This document shows, piece after piece, positions 33,322 through 45,952 of a stretch of 64,000 bases of DNA. Every line of letters begins with the position of its first letter. Within the stretch, counting starts at the first letter, position 1. The notes beneath the pieces were generated by a model. The model ran no database searches and was not told the DNA's origin. It saw only the letters and a list, made by a program, of their open reading frames with translations. The translations under genes were made by a program, and so were the position numbers. The stretch is from Mesocentrotus franciscanus (lineage: Eukaryota > Echinodermata > Echinoidea > Camarodonta > Strongylocentrotidae), in NCBI GenBank assembly GCA_037976565.1, contig CP137674.1:8289789-8353788 (forward strand), written 5' to 3'.

Positions 33322-33830
33322 GTAAGTAAATAATGTTTTAATTCTCTGAAGACCACCAAATGAATGTTGTCAGAAATTCTTCTTTTCCTAAACTTTCATA
33401 CCACTTTATGTCTACAAAACTGTCTAAAGGATTACATGTTCTTTCTTTTATTTATTGAGTATACATGTAGATCAATATCTCCTCTCCTGAAAGTTACCTT
33501 TTGATGGCAAAGCAGTAACAAGAAGTCATCTCGGTGCTACTTTGTATTTTTTTAGGAAAAATATTTCTTTAATAATCTATTTTAGCTTCCTAAATTAGAT
33601 CTCATTGTACGACAAACATAAATATTGTTATTATAAAATAAACATAAATAATATTAAGGAAAACTATGTTTTATTTCTTTGTCCTTTTCATTCAAGTAAT
33701 TAATTCGTTAATCTCATTTTATGACAAAGACAAATAGAATTTGTAATAAAATACACACAATTCATATTATGGAGGAATCTTTCTTAATCCTTTGTCTTTT
33801 CTGTTAAAAACTCACACTTCATCGTTGTAG

Positions 33831-33944
33831 ATATTGACAACTGTGATCCTTATACCTGTAAGAATGGTGGAACATGTACAGATGGTGTCAACTCGTATAC
33901 GTGTACATGTGCTGCAGGTTATACTGGAATGAACTGCTCAACGG
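33831..33944 (+). CDS. EGF array exon 13
   Basis: Identical coding sequence; the intron after it has the 'aaaggaagacatg' variant. Confidence 0.95.
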
Positions 33945-34454
33945 GTAAGTAAATAATGTTTTAATTCTCTGAAGACCACCAAATGAATGTTGTCAGAAAT
34001 TCTTCTTTTCCTAAACTTTCATACCACTTTATGTCTACAAAACTGTCTAAAGGAAGACATGTTCTTTCTTTTATTTATTGAGTATACATGTAGATCAATA
34101 TCTCCTCTCCTGAAAGTTACCTTTTGATGGCATAGCAGTAACAAGAAGTCATCTCGGTGCTACTTTGTATTTTTTTAGGAGAAAGTATTTGTTTAATAAT
34201 CTTTTTTAGCTTCCTAAATTAGATCTCATTGTACGACAAACATAAATATTGTTATTATAAAATAAACATAAATAATATTAAGGAAAACTATGTTTTATTT
34301 CTTTGTCCTTTTCATTCAAGTAATTAATTCGTTAATCTCATTTTATGACAAAGACAAATAGAATTTGTAATAAAATACACACAATTCATATTATGGAGGA
34401 ATCTTTCTTAATCCTTTGTCTTTTCTGTTAAAAACTCACACTTCATCGTTGTAG

Positions 34455-34568
34455 ATATTGACAACTGTGATCCTTATACCTGTAAGAATGGTGGAACATG
34501 TACAGATGGTGTCAACTCGTATACGTGTACATGTGCTGCAGGTTATACTGGAATGAACTGCTCAACGG
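34455..34568 (+). CDS. EGF array exon 14
   Basis: Identical coding sequence; donor gtaagt. Confidence 0.95.
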
Positions 34569-35076
34569 GTAAGTAAATAATGTTTTAATTCTCTGAAGAC
34601 CACCAAATGAATGTTGTCAGAAATTCTTCTTTTCCTAAACTTTCATACCACTTTATGTCTACAAAACTGTCTAAAGGATTACATGTTCTTTCTTTTATTT
34701 ATTGAGTATACATGTAGATCAATATCTCCTCTCCTGAAAGTTACCTTTTGATGGCAAAGCAGTAACAAGAAGTCATCTCGGTGCTACTTTGTATTTTTTA
34801 GGAAAAATATTTGTTTAATAATCTATTTTAGCTTCCTAAATTAGATCTCATTGTACGACAAACATAAATATTGTTATTATAAAATAAACATAAATAATAT
34901 TAAGGAAAACTATGTTTTATTTCTTTGTCCTTTTCATTCAAGTAATTAATTCGTTAATCTCATTTTATGACAAAGACAAATAGAATTTGTAATAAAATAC
35001 ACACAATTCATATTATGGAGGAATCTTTCTTAATTCTTTGTCTTTTCTGTTAAAAACTCACACTTCATCGTTGTAG

Positions 35077-35190
35077 ATATTGACAACTGTGATCCTTATA
35101 CCTGTAAGAATGGTGGAACATGTACAGATGGTGTCAACTCGTATACGTGTACATGTGCTGCAGGTTATACTGGAATGAACTGCTCAACGG
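35077..35190 (+). CDS. EGF array exon 15
   Basis: Identical coding sequence; the following intron has small deletions (619-bp unit). Confidence 0.95.
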
Positions 35191-35695
35191 GTAAGTAAAT
35201 AATGTTTTAATTCTCTGAAGACCACCAAATGAATGTTGTCAGAAATTCTTCTTTTCCTAAACTTTCATACCACTTTATGTCTACAAAACTGTCTAAAGGA
35301 AGACATGTTCTTTCTTTTATTTATTGAGTATACATGTAGATCAATATCTCCTCTCCTGAAAGTTACCTTTTGATGTCATAGCAGTACAAGAAGTCATCTC
35401 GGTGCTACTTTTATTTTTTTAGGAAAGTATTTGTTTAATAATCTTTTTAGCTTCCTAACTTAGATCTCATTGTACGACAAACATAAATATTGTTATTATA
35501 AAATAAACATAAATAATATAAAGGAAAACTATGTTTTATTTCTTTGTCCTTTTCATTCAAGTAATTAATTCGTTAATCTCATTTTATGACAAAGACAAAT
35601 AGAATTTGTAATAAAATACACACAATTCATATTATGGAGGAATCTTTCTTAATCCTTTGTCTTTTCTGTTAAAAACTCACACTTCATCATTGTAG

Positions 35696-35809
35696 ATATT
35701 GACAACTGTGATCCTTATACCTGTAAGAATGGTGGAACATGTACAGATGGTGTCAACTCGTATACGTGTACATGTGCTGCAGGTTATACTGGAATGAACT
35801 GCTCAACGG
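35696..35809 (+). CDS. EGF array exon 16
   Basis: Identical coding sequence; acceptor context catcattgtag, the form common in the right half of the array. Confidence 0.95.
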
Positions 35810-36319
35810 GTAAGTAAATAATGTTTTAATTCTCTGAAGACCACCAAATGAATGTTGTCAGAAATTCTTCTTTTCCTAAACTTTCATACCACTTTATGTC
35901 TACAAAACTGTCTAAAGGACGACATGTTCTTTCTTTTATATATTGAGTATACATGTAGATCAATATCTCCTCTCCTGAAAGTTACCTTTTGATGGCATAG
36001 CAGTAACAAGAAGTCATCTCGGTGCTACTTTGTATTTTTTCTAGGAAAAATATTTGTTTAATAATCTATTTTAGCTTCCTAAATTAGATCTCATTGTACG
36101 ACAAACATAAATATTGTTATTATAAAATAAACATAAATAATATTAAGGAAAACTATGTTTTATTTCTTTGTCCTTTTCATTCAAGTAATTAATTCGTTAA
36201 TCTCATTTTATGACAAAGACAAATAGAATTTGTAATAAAATACACACAATTCATATTATGGAGGAATCTTTCTTAATCCTTTGTCTTTTCTGTTAAAAAC
36301 TCACACTTCATCGTTGTAG

Positions 36320-36433
36320 ATATTGACAACTGTGATCCTTATACCTGTAAGAATGGTGGAACATGTACAGATGGTGTCAACTCGTATACGTGTACATGTG
36401 CTGCAGGTTATACTGGAATGAACTGCTCAACGG
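36320..36433 (+). CDS. EGF array exon 17
   Basis: Identical coding sequence; followed by the fourth short intron. Confidence 0.95.
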
Positions 36434-36697
36434 GTAAGTAAATAATGTTTAAATTCTCTGAAGACCACCAAATGTACGACAAACATAAATATTGTTATTA
36501 TAAAATAAACATAAATAATATTAAGGAAAACTATGTTTTCTTTCTTTGTCCTTTTCATTCAAGTAATTAATTCGTTAATCTCATTTTATGACAAAGACAA
36601 ATAGAATTTGTAATAAAATACACACAATTCATATTATGGAGGAATCTTTCTTAATCCTTTGTCTTTTCTGTTAAAAACTCACACTTCATCGTTGTAG

Positions 36698-36811
36698 ATA
36701 TTGACAACTGTGATCCTTATACCTGTAAGAATGGTGGAACATGTACAGATGGTGTCAACTCGTATACGTGTACATGTGCTGCAGGTTATACTGGAATGAA
36801 CTGCTCAACGG
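36698..36811 (+). CDS. EGF array exon 18
   Basis: Identical coding sequence; 378 bp after exon 17. Confidence 0.95.
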
Positions 36812-37321
36812 GTAAGTAAATAATGTTTTAATTCTCTAAAGACCACCAAATGAATGTTGTCAGAAATTCTTCTTTTCCTAAACTTTCATACCACTTTATG
36901 TCTACAAAACTGTCTAAAGGATTACATGTTCTTTCTTTTATTTATTGAGTATACATGTAGATCAATATCTCCTCTCCTGAAAGTTACCTTTTGATGGCAT
37001 AGCAGTAACAAGAAGTCATCTCGGTGCTACTTTGTATTTTTTTAGGAGAAAGTATTTGTTTAATAATCTTTTTTAGCTTCCTAACTTAGATCTCATTGTA
37101 CGACAAACATAAATATTGTTATTATAAAATAAACATAAATAATATAAAGGAAAACTATGTTTTATTTCTTTGTCCATTTCATTCAAGTAATTAATTCGTT
37201 AATCTCATTTTATGACAAAGACAAATAGAATTTGTAATAAAATACACACAATTCATATTATGGAGGAATCTTTCTTAATCCTTTGTCTTTTCTGTTAAAA
37301 ACTCACACTTCATCGTTGTAG

Positions 37322-37435
37322 ATATTGACAACTGTGATCCTTATACCTGTAAGAATGGTGGAACATGTACAGATGGTGTCAACTCGTATACGTGTACATG
37401 TGCTGCAGGTTATACTGGAATGAACTGCTCAACGG
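37322..37435 (+). CDS. EGF array exon 19
   Basis: Identical coding sequence; donor gtaagt. Confidence 0.95.
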
Positions 37436-37944
37436 GTAAGTAAATAATGTTTTAATTCTCTGAAAACCACCAAATGAATGTTGTCAGAAATTCTTCTTTT
37501 CCTAAACTTTCATACCACTTTATGTCTACAAAACTGTCTAAAGGATTACATGTTCTTTCTTTTATTTATTGAGTATACATGTATATCAATATCTCCTCTC
37601 CTGAAAGTTACCTTTTGATGGCAAAGCAGTAACATGAAGTCATCTCGGTGCTACTTTGTATTTTTTTAGGAAAAATATTTCTGTAATAATCTATTTTAGC
37701 TTCCTAAATTAGATCTCATTGTACGACAAACATAAATATTGTTATTATAAAATAAACATAAATAATATTTATGAAAACAATGTTTTATTTTTTTGTCCTT
37801 TTCATTCAAGTAATTAATTCGTTAATCTCATTTTATGACAAAGACAAATAGAATTTGTAATAAAATACACACAATTCATATTATGGAGGAATCTTTCTTA
37901 ATTCTTTGTCTTTTCTGTTAAAAACTCACACTTCATCGTTGTAG

Positions 37945-38058
37945 ATATTGACAACTGTGATCCTTATACCTGTAAGAATGGTGGAACATGTACAGATGGT
38001 GTCAACTCGTATACGTGTACATGTGCTGCAGGTTATACTGGAATGAACTGCTCAACGG
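37945..38058 (+). CDS. EGF array exon 20
   Basis: Identical coding sequence; donor gtaagt. Confidence 0.95.
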
Positions 38059-38566
38059 GTAAGTAAATAATGTTTTAATTCTCTGAAGACCACCAAATGA
38101 ATGTTGTCAGAAATTCTTCTTTTCCTAAACTTTCATACCACTTTATGTCTACAAAACTGTCTAAAGGAAGACATGTTCTTTCTTTTATTTATTGAGTATA
38201 CATGTTGATCAATATCTCCTCTCCTAAAAGGTACCTTTTGATGTCATAGCAGGTACAAGAAGTTATCTCGGTGCTACTTTCTATTTTTTTAGGAGAGTAT
38301 TTGTTTAATAATCTTTTTTAGCTTCCTAACTTAGATCTCATTGTACGACAAACATAAATATTGTTATTATAAAATAAACATAAATAATATTAAGGAAAAC
38401 TATGTTTTATTTCTTTGTCCATTTCATTCAAGTAATTAATTCGTTAATCTCATTTTATGACAAAGACAAATAGAATTTGTAATAAAATACACACAATTCA
38501 TATTATGGAGGAATCTTTCTTAATCCTGTGTCTTTTCTGTTAAAAACTCACACTTCTTCATTGTAG

Positions 38567-38680
38567 ATATTGACAACTGTGATCCTTATTCCTGTAAGAA
38601 TGGTGGAACATGTACAGATGGTGTCAACTCGTATACGTGTACATGTGCTGCAGGTTATACTGGAATGAACTGCTCAACGG
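38567..38680 (+). CDS. EGF array exon 21
   Basis: One amino-acid change: CDPYSC for CDPYTC. It is the last exon before the LINE, which sits 88 bp downstream of its donor and makes its intron about 4 kb. Confidence 0.95.
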
Positions 38681-39057
38681 GTAAGTAAATAATGTTTTAA
38701 TTCTCTGAAGACCACCAAATGAATGTTGTCAGAAATTCTTCTTTTCCTAAACTTTCATACCACTTTATTCAATTCAATTCAATTCAATTCAATTTTATTT
38801 CGTCCAATAATATATAACATGGAAATTCATTGTGGGATTTTACATATTGCGTTTACATTAAAATCATGTGTAAAAAGACATCAAAAGCATGACATTGAAA
38901 ACGGAAATAATTACATTAAAATTCAGTGAGAAATTGAGAAAAAAAACATAACATGACATCGACATAATGCACAAATAAATTTACTTAGTGAAAAGGCCCT
39001 AAGATATCAACAATGTACCTAATACCCCGAGCCCTGCAACCCCACCTCCAGGCCGGA

Positions 39058-39205
39058 GAGACATAGAGAGAGAGAGGGGGACATAGAGAGAGACAGAGAG
39101 AGAGAGGAAGAGGAAGATATATGAGAGGGAAATAAAGAGAGACAGAGAACAAAGCGAAAGAAAGAGAGTGAATAGTGTGAGAGAGAGAGAGAGAAAGAGG
39201 GAGAG
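39058..39205. repeat. (GA)n-rich microsatellite in LINE 3' region
   Basis: Long purine-rich GAGA tract on the plus strand. It gives spurious Leu/Ser-rich minus-strand ORFs. Confidence 0.9.
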
Positions 39206-39540
39206 GTGGAAGGGAAGGATCGAGACAGGGGCATAGAAGGAATCCCAACCCACAGTTCGGGCAAACCCGAATTCAGAGAAAACTGCACATAGTTCATAAT
39301 ACCTACACTGGCTATACTTAAAAGGTGTTGATAGATGTGTAAGCTATTTTAATTGAAAACAGTTACATTCAATAGTTTTGCTCTATTTTTTTCGTACATT
39401 CGTCTTGCAGTGGGGACTCATCATTTTAATAGTAATAATAAAAATACAATAATAAGAAGACACAGAAAAAGGACCGACCGACCCGGTAAAAGACATGGAT
39501 ATTGCACATCGTTCATTCATGCATGTTACGGAGATACACA

Positions 39541-39846
39541 CGACCAGTTTCGCAACGTATCCAAATCCGAATGCACAGGTCCCCGCGAGGCGGCCAGACA
39601 TGAGTGACTCCACCCACCTGCCAAGAGCGACAGCACCCCGATAGACAGAGTGCGAGTTGCACACACTAGCCGCAACCAGGCTGGGCAAACTATAGTGTTT
39701 GCCCAGCCTAGCAACAACCAATCTGCGCAACCCACACCCCGCCCACCGAAACGCAACCACTCCTAACAGGCGAACGGAACCACACGCATCCAGGCACCCC
39801 ACGCAGACCCACGCACTCAACTCGAACACATTACGAAACTGGTCCA
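39541..39846. repeat. Imperfect inverted repeat (MITE-like) nested in LINE 3' region
   Basis: Outer arms gaccagtttcg (39,542-39,552) and cgaaactggtc (39,834-39,844); centre palindrome aggctgggcaaac / gtttgcccagcct (39,678-39,709) with a 6-nt loop. Base composition is GC-richer than the surroundings. Confidence 0.6.
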
Positions 39847-40075
39847 TTAAAAGCGGCGTCTCCCTGCACATATTGACACAAGTTACATGTTGGTGATAAA
39901 TATTGTTACATGCAATTTGTTTGACTCTTACTCTCATATGACTACGAACCTAGCAACAAAGCACATGTCAACAAGTATGGCAGGTCAGAGTTAAATTGCA
40001 TTTAAAAGCCCAGCTCTTTAGACATAATTCTAAGGTCACAATTTCCGGTGAACTATTAATTGATACAAATTAAAG

Positions 40076-41553
40076 TTAACGTGTGTTGTTAAAGGCTCTG
40101 ATGGCAAATGGAATGAAAGAATTCAAGTAACGATTAGTCCTGCATTTTGCAGACTGAAGTCGTTTGCCTGATCTCATCCAGCAGAAACATGGATGAAGGG
40201 AGTGTAGGGGATCCTTCATGATATTCTCAACTTTCCTAAGAACACGGACAGAGCAGATATCATCAAGACTGAATTTTTCACCAACAATTTTACCTGCTTG
40301 GTTCAACAACCTTTGATTTTTTGTTTGGTCACACTTTCTTAAAGTACAATACCAAGAGAGGCAGCCATATAGGATGGTACTCTCAACGACTGCGGTGTAG
40401 AAGAGTTTTAGAATGGTCTTGTCGACATGGAAAGATTTGAGTTTTCTCAGGAAGTGCAGTCTTCCAAGACCTTTGCCAAAACATGTTTGCTCTGTTCTAC
40501 CCAATTCAGCTTCTCATCAATTACTACACCCAGATATTTATTTTTCGGAACAATTTCAATGACTGAATTTTGGAGGGTGACTGGACTTATAGCAACATTT
40601 TGCCTTTTCCTATGATCGAATACAATTTCATTTGTTTTCTTTTCATTGAGTATTAGATAGTTAGAATCGCACCACTGTACAAAATAGTTCAATGTTCTCC
40701 TATATTCTGTTTCATCATTCTTCGTGATGAGACCAACGTTTACCGTATCATTGGCGTATTTAAGCATACTTGTATTTACACCATCAGCTTGACAGTCATT
40801 CGTATAGAGTATAAAAAGGATGGGAGACATTACACAACCCTGAGGAGACCCGGTGCTCGTTGACATTGGTCGCGAGAGAGCACCATTAACCGACACCTGT
40901 TGGGTTCTGTTCACGAGGAAATCACCAATCCATTGAACGAGTGTGGGGTCAACACGAAGATCCCTGAGCTTTTCAATCAGCTTTGCTCCTACCATGGTAT
41001 TGAACGCTGATGAGAAATCAACAAATGTAGCGCGAGCGTATGTATCGCGGTTGTCCGTGTGACGTTGAATAGAGTGAGCCAGTGATAACACTGCATCGTC
41101 TACTGATTTATTCTTTTAGCATGCAAACTGAAATTTATCCACCTGCTGCACTAGAGGATCAAGGACACGCTTGGATACAATTCGCTCAAAACACTTCATG
41201 ACTTGCGATGTCAAAGCAATCGGACGATAGTCGTTCGGTTCCTTGGGCCGCGGTTTCTTAGCAACAGGAACAATGACGGCAGACTTCCAGCAGTGCGGGA
41301 TGGTGTGCGTTTTCAGTGATTTTTGGAACAATGCAGCATATGGAATTGCTAACTGATGAGCACACTCTTTAAGAATTTTCCCCGTGATGTGATCTGGCCC
41401 ACTAGCTTTGCGTGGACTCACCCGCTTAAACTGCTTCACCACTTCCCATGTTTCGAAAAGATAGTTGCACTGTACAGAATCATCAAACAATAGTTCTGGA
41501 GTAGTGGAGTCCCCACGATTTTCCCTTTCAAATCGACAAGAGAATTCATTCAA
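40076..41553 (-). pseudogene. LINE reverse transcriptase, inactivated
   Basis: RT landmarks in order: KASGPDHITGKILKE, DYRPIALTS, FVDFSSAFNT (catalytic motif A), STGSPQGCVMSPILF (motif B) and KYANDT where motif C should be YADD. There is an in-frame TAA after QFAC at about 41,117 and a frameshift near 40,450-40,500. With these lesions the enzyme is dead. The STGSPQGC and LYTNDC wording fits the L2/CR1/Rex1 assemblage of the Jockey superfamily (inference). Confidence 0.88.
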
Positions 41554-41682
41554 CTCATTGGCCTTGTTATGGGGGTCAGATGCAAATAAGAAGGGGCCAT
41601 CGTTTTTTCCGCGAAGAAAAGCCTGTCATCTCCTTCATACATTTCCATGCGTCTCGGGGGTTGTTAGTTTTGAAGTTATTCT

Positions 41683-41806
41683 CTAATTTGCCCCGGTATG
41701 CTTGTTTAGCGTTCTGAATTTCCTTCTTTACTTTATTGCACTGTCTAATTTGCCACGGTATGCTTGTTTAGCGTTCTGAATTTCCTTCTTTACTTTATTT
41801 GCACTG
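41683..41806. repeat. 62-bp direct tandem duplication in the LINE
   Basis: Two nearly identical units containing 'ggtatgcttgtttagcgttc' and 'tttccttctttactttat'. A later lesion in the element. Confidence 0.92.
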
Positions 41807-42223
41807 TCAATTAACATGTCTCGATCGTTGGCCGAGAATGCAACGATTTTTTTTCTTCATTGCATCTCTTACTTTCTTCGTGATCCAAAGTTTTTGGTTG
41901 GGATATATTTTTACTAACTTTGTTTGAACACAGGTATCTATGCAAAAACAAATGTAACCATTTATCCTTTCCGTTTCAACATCAATGTCTTCATCACAGA
42001 AAATATCCCAGTTCGAGTTTTCAAAGCAAGATTGTAATCTTTCGATAGCAACTTTATCCCACACTTTAACGTCTTTTTTGATGGGTTTAGTTGTTTTAAG
42101 TTTTTGTCGGAACTTGGGTAGGAGGTGAACGACATTGTGGTCCGAGTTCCCAACCGCAGGACGAATCACTGACTTATAAATTGGAAATGGAACAGTAACA
42201 TTGATCCAAAATCTCATTTCCAC
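41807..42223 (-). pseudogene. LINE endonuclease C-terminus and linker fragment
   Basis: Starts inside the endonuclease domain near its last motif (SDHNVVHLLP) and continues into the linker (VWDKVAIERLQSCFENSNWD). The N-terminal endonuclease is missing, so the element is 5'-truncated. Continuity with the RT is broken by the 62-bp duplication beside it. Confidence 0.75.
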
Positions 42224-42676
42224 GTGTATGTCTACAAAACTGTCTAAAGGAAGACATGTTCTTTCTTTTATTTATTGAGTATACATGTAGATCAATATCT
42301 CCTCTCCTGAAAGTTACCTTTTGATGGCATAGCAGTAACAAGAAGTCATCTCGTGGTACTTAGTATTTTGTTTGGGAAAAATATTTGTTTAATAATCTAT
42401 TTTAGCTTTCTAAATTAGATCTCATTGTACGACAAACATAAATATTGTTATTATAAAATAAACATAAATATATTGTTTTTATAAAATAAACATAAATAAT
42501 ATACAGGAAAACTATGTTATAATTCTGTGTCCTTTTCATTTAACTTATTTTTCATTAATCTCATTTTATGACAAAGACGAATGGAATTGAATAAAAATAC
42601 ACACAATTCATATCCTGGAGGATTATATCTAATTCCCTTGTCTTTTCAATTGAAAACTCACACTTTCCTATTGTAG

Positions 42677-42790
42677 ATATTGACGACTGTGATCTTAAGC
42701 CCTGTTTGAAGGGTGGAACATGTACAGATGGTGTCAACTCATATACGTGTACATGTGTTGCAGGTTATACTGGAATGAACTGCTCAATGA
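42677..42790 (+). CDS. EGF array exon 22 (diverged)
   Basis: Encodes [16 protein letters not shown] then [11 protein letters not shown] and [11 protein letters not shown], so it differs from the array consensus at about eight positions. It resembles exon 36 ([14 protein letters not shown]), not its immediate neighbours. It ends ATG A/GTAAGT instead of ACG G, giving Asn at the next junction. The upstream intron shares 'cctggaggattatatct' only with exon 36. Confidence 0.93.
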
Positions 42791-43299
42791 GTAAGTAAAT
42801 AATGTTTTAATTCTCTGAAGACCACCAAATGAATGTTGTCAGAAATTCTTCTTTCCCTAAACCTTCATACCACTTTATGTCTACAAAACTGTCTAAAAGA
42901 CGACATGTTCTTTATTTTATTTATTGAGTATACATGGAGATCAATATCTCCTCTCCTGAAAGTTACCTTTTGATGGCATAGCAGTAACAAGAAGTCATCT
43001 CGGTGCTACTTTGTATATTTTTTAGGAAAAAGTACTTGTTTCATAATCTATGTTAGCTTCCTAAATTAGATCTCATTATACGACAAACATAAATACTGTT
43101 ATTATAAAATAAACATAAATAATATTAAGAAAACTATGTTTTATTTCTTTGTCCTTTTCATTCAAGTAATTAATTCGTTGATCTCATTTTATGACAAAGG
43201 CAAATAGAATTGTATTAAAATACACACAATTCATATTATGGAGGAATCTATCTTAATCCTTTGTCTTTTCTGTTAAAAACTCACACTTCATCATTGTAG

Positions 43300-43413
43300 A
43301 TATTGACAACTGTGATCCTTATACCTGTAAGAATGGTGGAACATGTACAGATGGTGTCAACTCGTATACGTGTACATGTGCTGCAGGTTATACTGGAATG
43401 AACTGCTCAACGG
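43300..43413 (+). CDS. EGF array exon 23
   Basis: Consensus coding sequence. First exon with donor gtatgt instead of gtaagt. Confidence 0.95.
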
Positions 43414-43923
43414 GTATGTAAATAATGTTTAAAATCTCTAAAGACTACCAAATGAATGTTGTCAGAAATTCTTCTTTTCCTAAACTTTCATACCACTTTA
43501 TGTCTACAAAACTGTCTAAAGGACGACATGTTCTTTCTTTTATTTATTGAGTATACATGTAGATCAATATCTCCTCTCCTGAAAGTTACCTTTTGATGGC
43601 ATAGCAGTAACAAGAAGTCATCTCGGTGCTACTTTGTATCTTTTTAAAGAAAAAGTATTTGTTTAATAATCTATGTTAGCTTCCTAAATTAGATCTCATT
43701 GTACGACAAACATAAATACTGTTATTATAAAATAAACATAAATAATATTAAGGCAAACTATGTTTTATTTCTTTGTCCTTTTCATTCAAGTAATTAATTC
43801 GTTGATCTCATTTTATGACAAAGGCAAATAGAATTGTATTAAAATATACACAATTCATATTATGGAGGAATCTATCTTAATCCTTTGTCTATTCTGTTTA
43901 AAACTCACACTTCATCATTGTAG

Positions 43924-44037
43924 ATAATGACAACTGTGATCCTAATACCTGTAAGAATGGTGGAACATGTACAGATGGTGTCAACTCGTATACGTGTACA
44001 TGTGCTGCAGGTTATACTGGAATGAACTGCTCAACGG
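43924..44037 (+). CDS. EGF array exon 24
   Basis: Two changes near the start ([10 protein letters not shown] for [10 protein letters not shown]). Donor gtatgt. The next intron has an extra 50 bp of duplicated ATAAAT-rich sequence. Confidence 0.95.
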
Positions 44038-44595
44038 GTATGTAAATAATGTTTTAAATCTCTAAAGACCACCAAATGAATGTTGTCAGAAATTCTTCTT
44101 TTCCTAAACTTTCATACCACTTTATGTCTACAAAACTGTCTGAAGGAAGACATGTTCTTTCTTTTATTTATTGAGTATACATGTAGATCAATATCTCCTC
44201 TCCTGAAAGTTACCTTTTGATGGCATAGCAGTAACAGAAAATTATCTCGTGCTACTTTGTATTTTTTAAGGAAAAATATTTGTTTCATAATCTATTTTAG
44301 CTTCCTAAATTAGATCTCATTGTACGATAAACATAAATATTGTTATTATAAAATAACATAAATATTGTTGCTATAAAATAAACATAAATATTCTTATTAT
44401 AAAATGAACAAAAATTATATTAAGGAAGACTATGTTTTATTTCTTTGTTCTTTTCATTCAAGTAATTAATTCGTCAATCTCATTTCATGACAAAGACAAA
44501 TAGAATTGTATTAAAATACACACAATTCATATCATGGAGGAATATATCTTAATCCTTTGTCTTTTCTGTTAAAAACTCACACTTCATCATTGTAG

Positions 44596-44709
44596 ATATT
44601 GACAACTGTGATCCTTATACCTGTAAGAATGGTGGAACATGTACAGATGGTGTCAACTCGTATACGTGTACATGTGCTGCAGGTTATACTGGAATGAATT
44701 GCTCAACGG
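44596..44709 (+). CDS. EGF array exon 25
   Basis: Consensus protein with one synonymous change (AAC to AAT before the last Cys), shared with exons 29 and 31. Donor gtatgt. Confidence 0.95.
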
Positions 44710-45218
44710 GTATGTAAATAATGTTTTAAATCTCTAAAGACCACCAAATGAATGTTGTCACAAATTCTTCTTTTCTGAACTTTCATACAACTTTATGTCT
44801 ACAAAACTGTCTAAAGGACGACATGTTTTTTCTTTTATTTATTGAGTATACATTTAGATCAATATCTCCTCTCCTGAAAGTTACCTTTTGATGGCATAGC
44901 AGTAACAAGAAGTCATTTTGGTGCTACTTTGTATTTTTTCTTGGAAAAATATTTGTTTAATAATCTATTTTAGCTTCCTAAATTAGATCTCATTGTACGA
45001 CAAACATAAATATTGTTATTATAAAATAAACATAAATAATATTAAGGAAAACTATGTTTTTTTTTCTTTGTCCATTTCATTCAAGTTATTAATTCGTTAA
45101 TCTCATTTTATGACAAAGGCAAATAGAATTGTATTAAAATACACACAATTCATATTATGGAGGAATCTATCTTAATCCTTTGTCTTTTCTGTTAAAAACT
45201 CACACTTCATCATTGTAG

Positions 45219-45332
45219 ATATTGACAACTGTGATCCTTATACCTGTAAGAATGGTGGAACATGTACAGATGGTGTCAACTCGTATACGTGTACATGTGC
45301 TGCAGGTTATACTGGAATGAACTGCTCAACGG
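45219..45332 (+). CDS. EGF array exon 26
   Basis: Consensus coding sequence; donor gtatgt. Confidence 0.95.
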
Positions 45333-45838
45333 GTATGTAAATAATGTTTTAAATCTCTAAAGACCACCAAATGAATGTTGTCACAAATTCTTCTTTTCTG
45401 AACTTTCATACAACTTTATGTCTACAAAACTGTCTAAAGGACGACATGTTTTTTCTTTTATTTATTGAGTATACATTTAGATCAATATCTCCTCTCCTGA
45501 AAGTTACCTTTTGATGGCATAGCAGTTACAGGAAATCATCTCGTGCTACTCTGTATTTTTTAAGAAAGAATATTTGTTTAATAATCTATTTTAGCTTCCT
45601 AAATTAGATCTCATTGTACGACAAACATAAATACTGTTATTATAAAATAAACATAAATAATATTAAGGAAAACTATGTTTTATTTCTTTGTCCTTTTCAT
45701 TCCCGTAATTAATTCATTAATCTCATTTTATGACAAAGACGAATGGAATTGTATAAAAATACACACAATTCATATTATGGAGGAATCTATCTTAATCCTT
45801 TGTCTTTTCTGTTAAAAACTCACACTTCATCATTGTAG

Positions 45839-45952
45839 ATATTGACAACTGTGATCCTTATACCTGTAAGAATGGTGGAACATGTACAGATGGTGTCAAC
45901 TCGTATACGTGTACATGTGCTGCAGGTTATACTGGAATGAACTGCTCAACGG
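45839..45952 (+). CDS. EGF array exon 27
   Basis: Consensus coding sequence; donor gtatgt; begins the alternating two-unit pattern. Confidence 0.95.

Larger units (their letters stand above)
38769..42226 (-). mobile_element. L2/CR1-like non-LTR retrotransposon, 5'-truncated and degenerate
   Basis: Inserted in minus orientation in array intron 21 between 'cactttat' and 'tatgtctacaaaac'. The 3' end (left) is an (ATTGA)n tail of five units, the sort of tail seen in CR1/L2-group LINEs. Reading leftward from 42,226: the end of an endonuclease domain (SDHNVVHLLP), then the reverse transcriptase, then a C-terminal stretch ending NSFIPFAIRAFN. No clear long target duplication; at most 'tat'. It has no full-length ORF. 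Confidence 0.88.

Noticed and set aside
39383..39937. 184-codon minus-strand ORF in the LINE 3' region
   Set aside because: No recognisable domain; lies over the GC-rich inverted repeat downstream of the RT stop.
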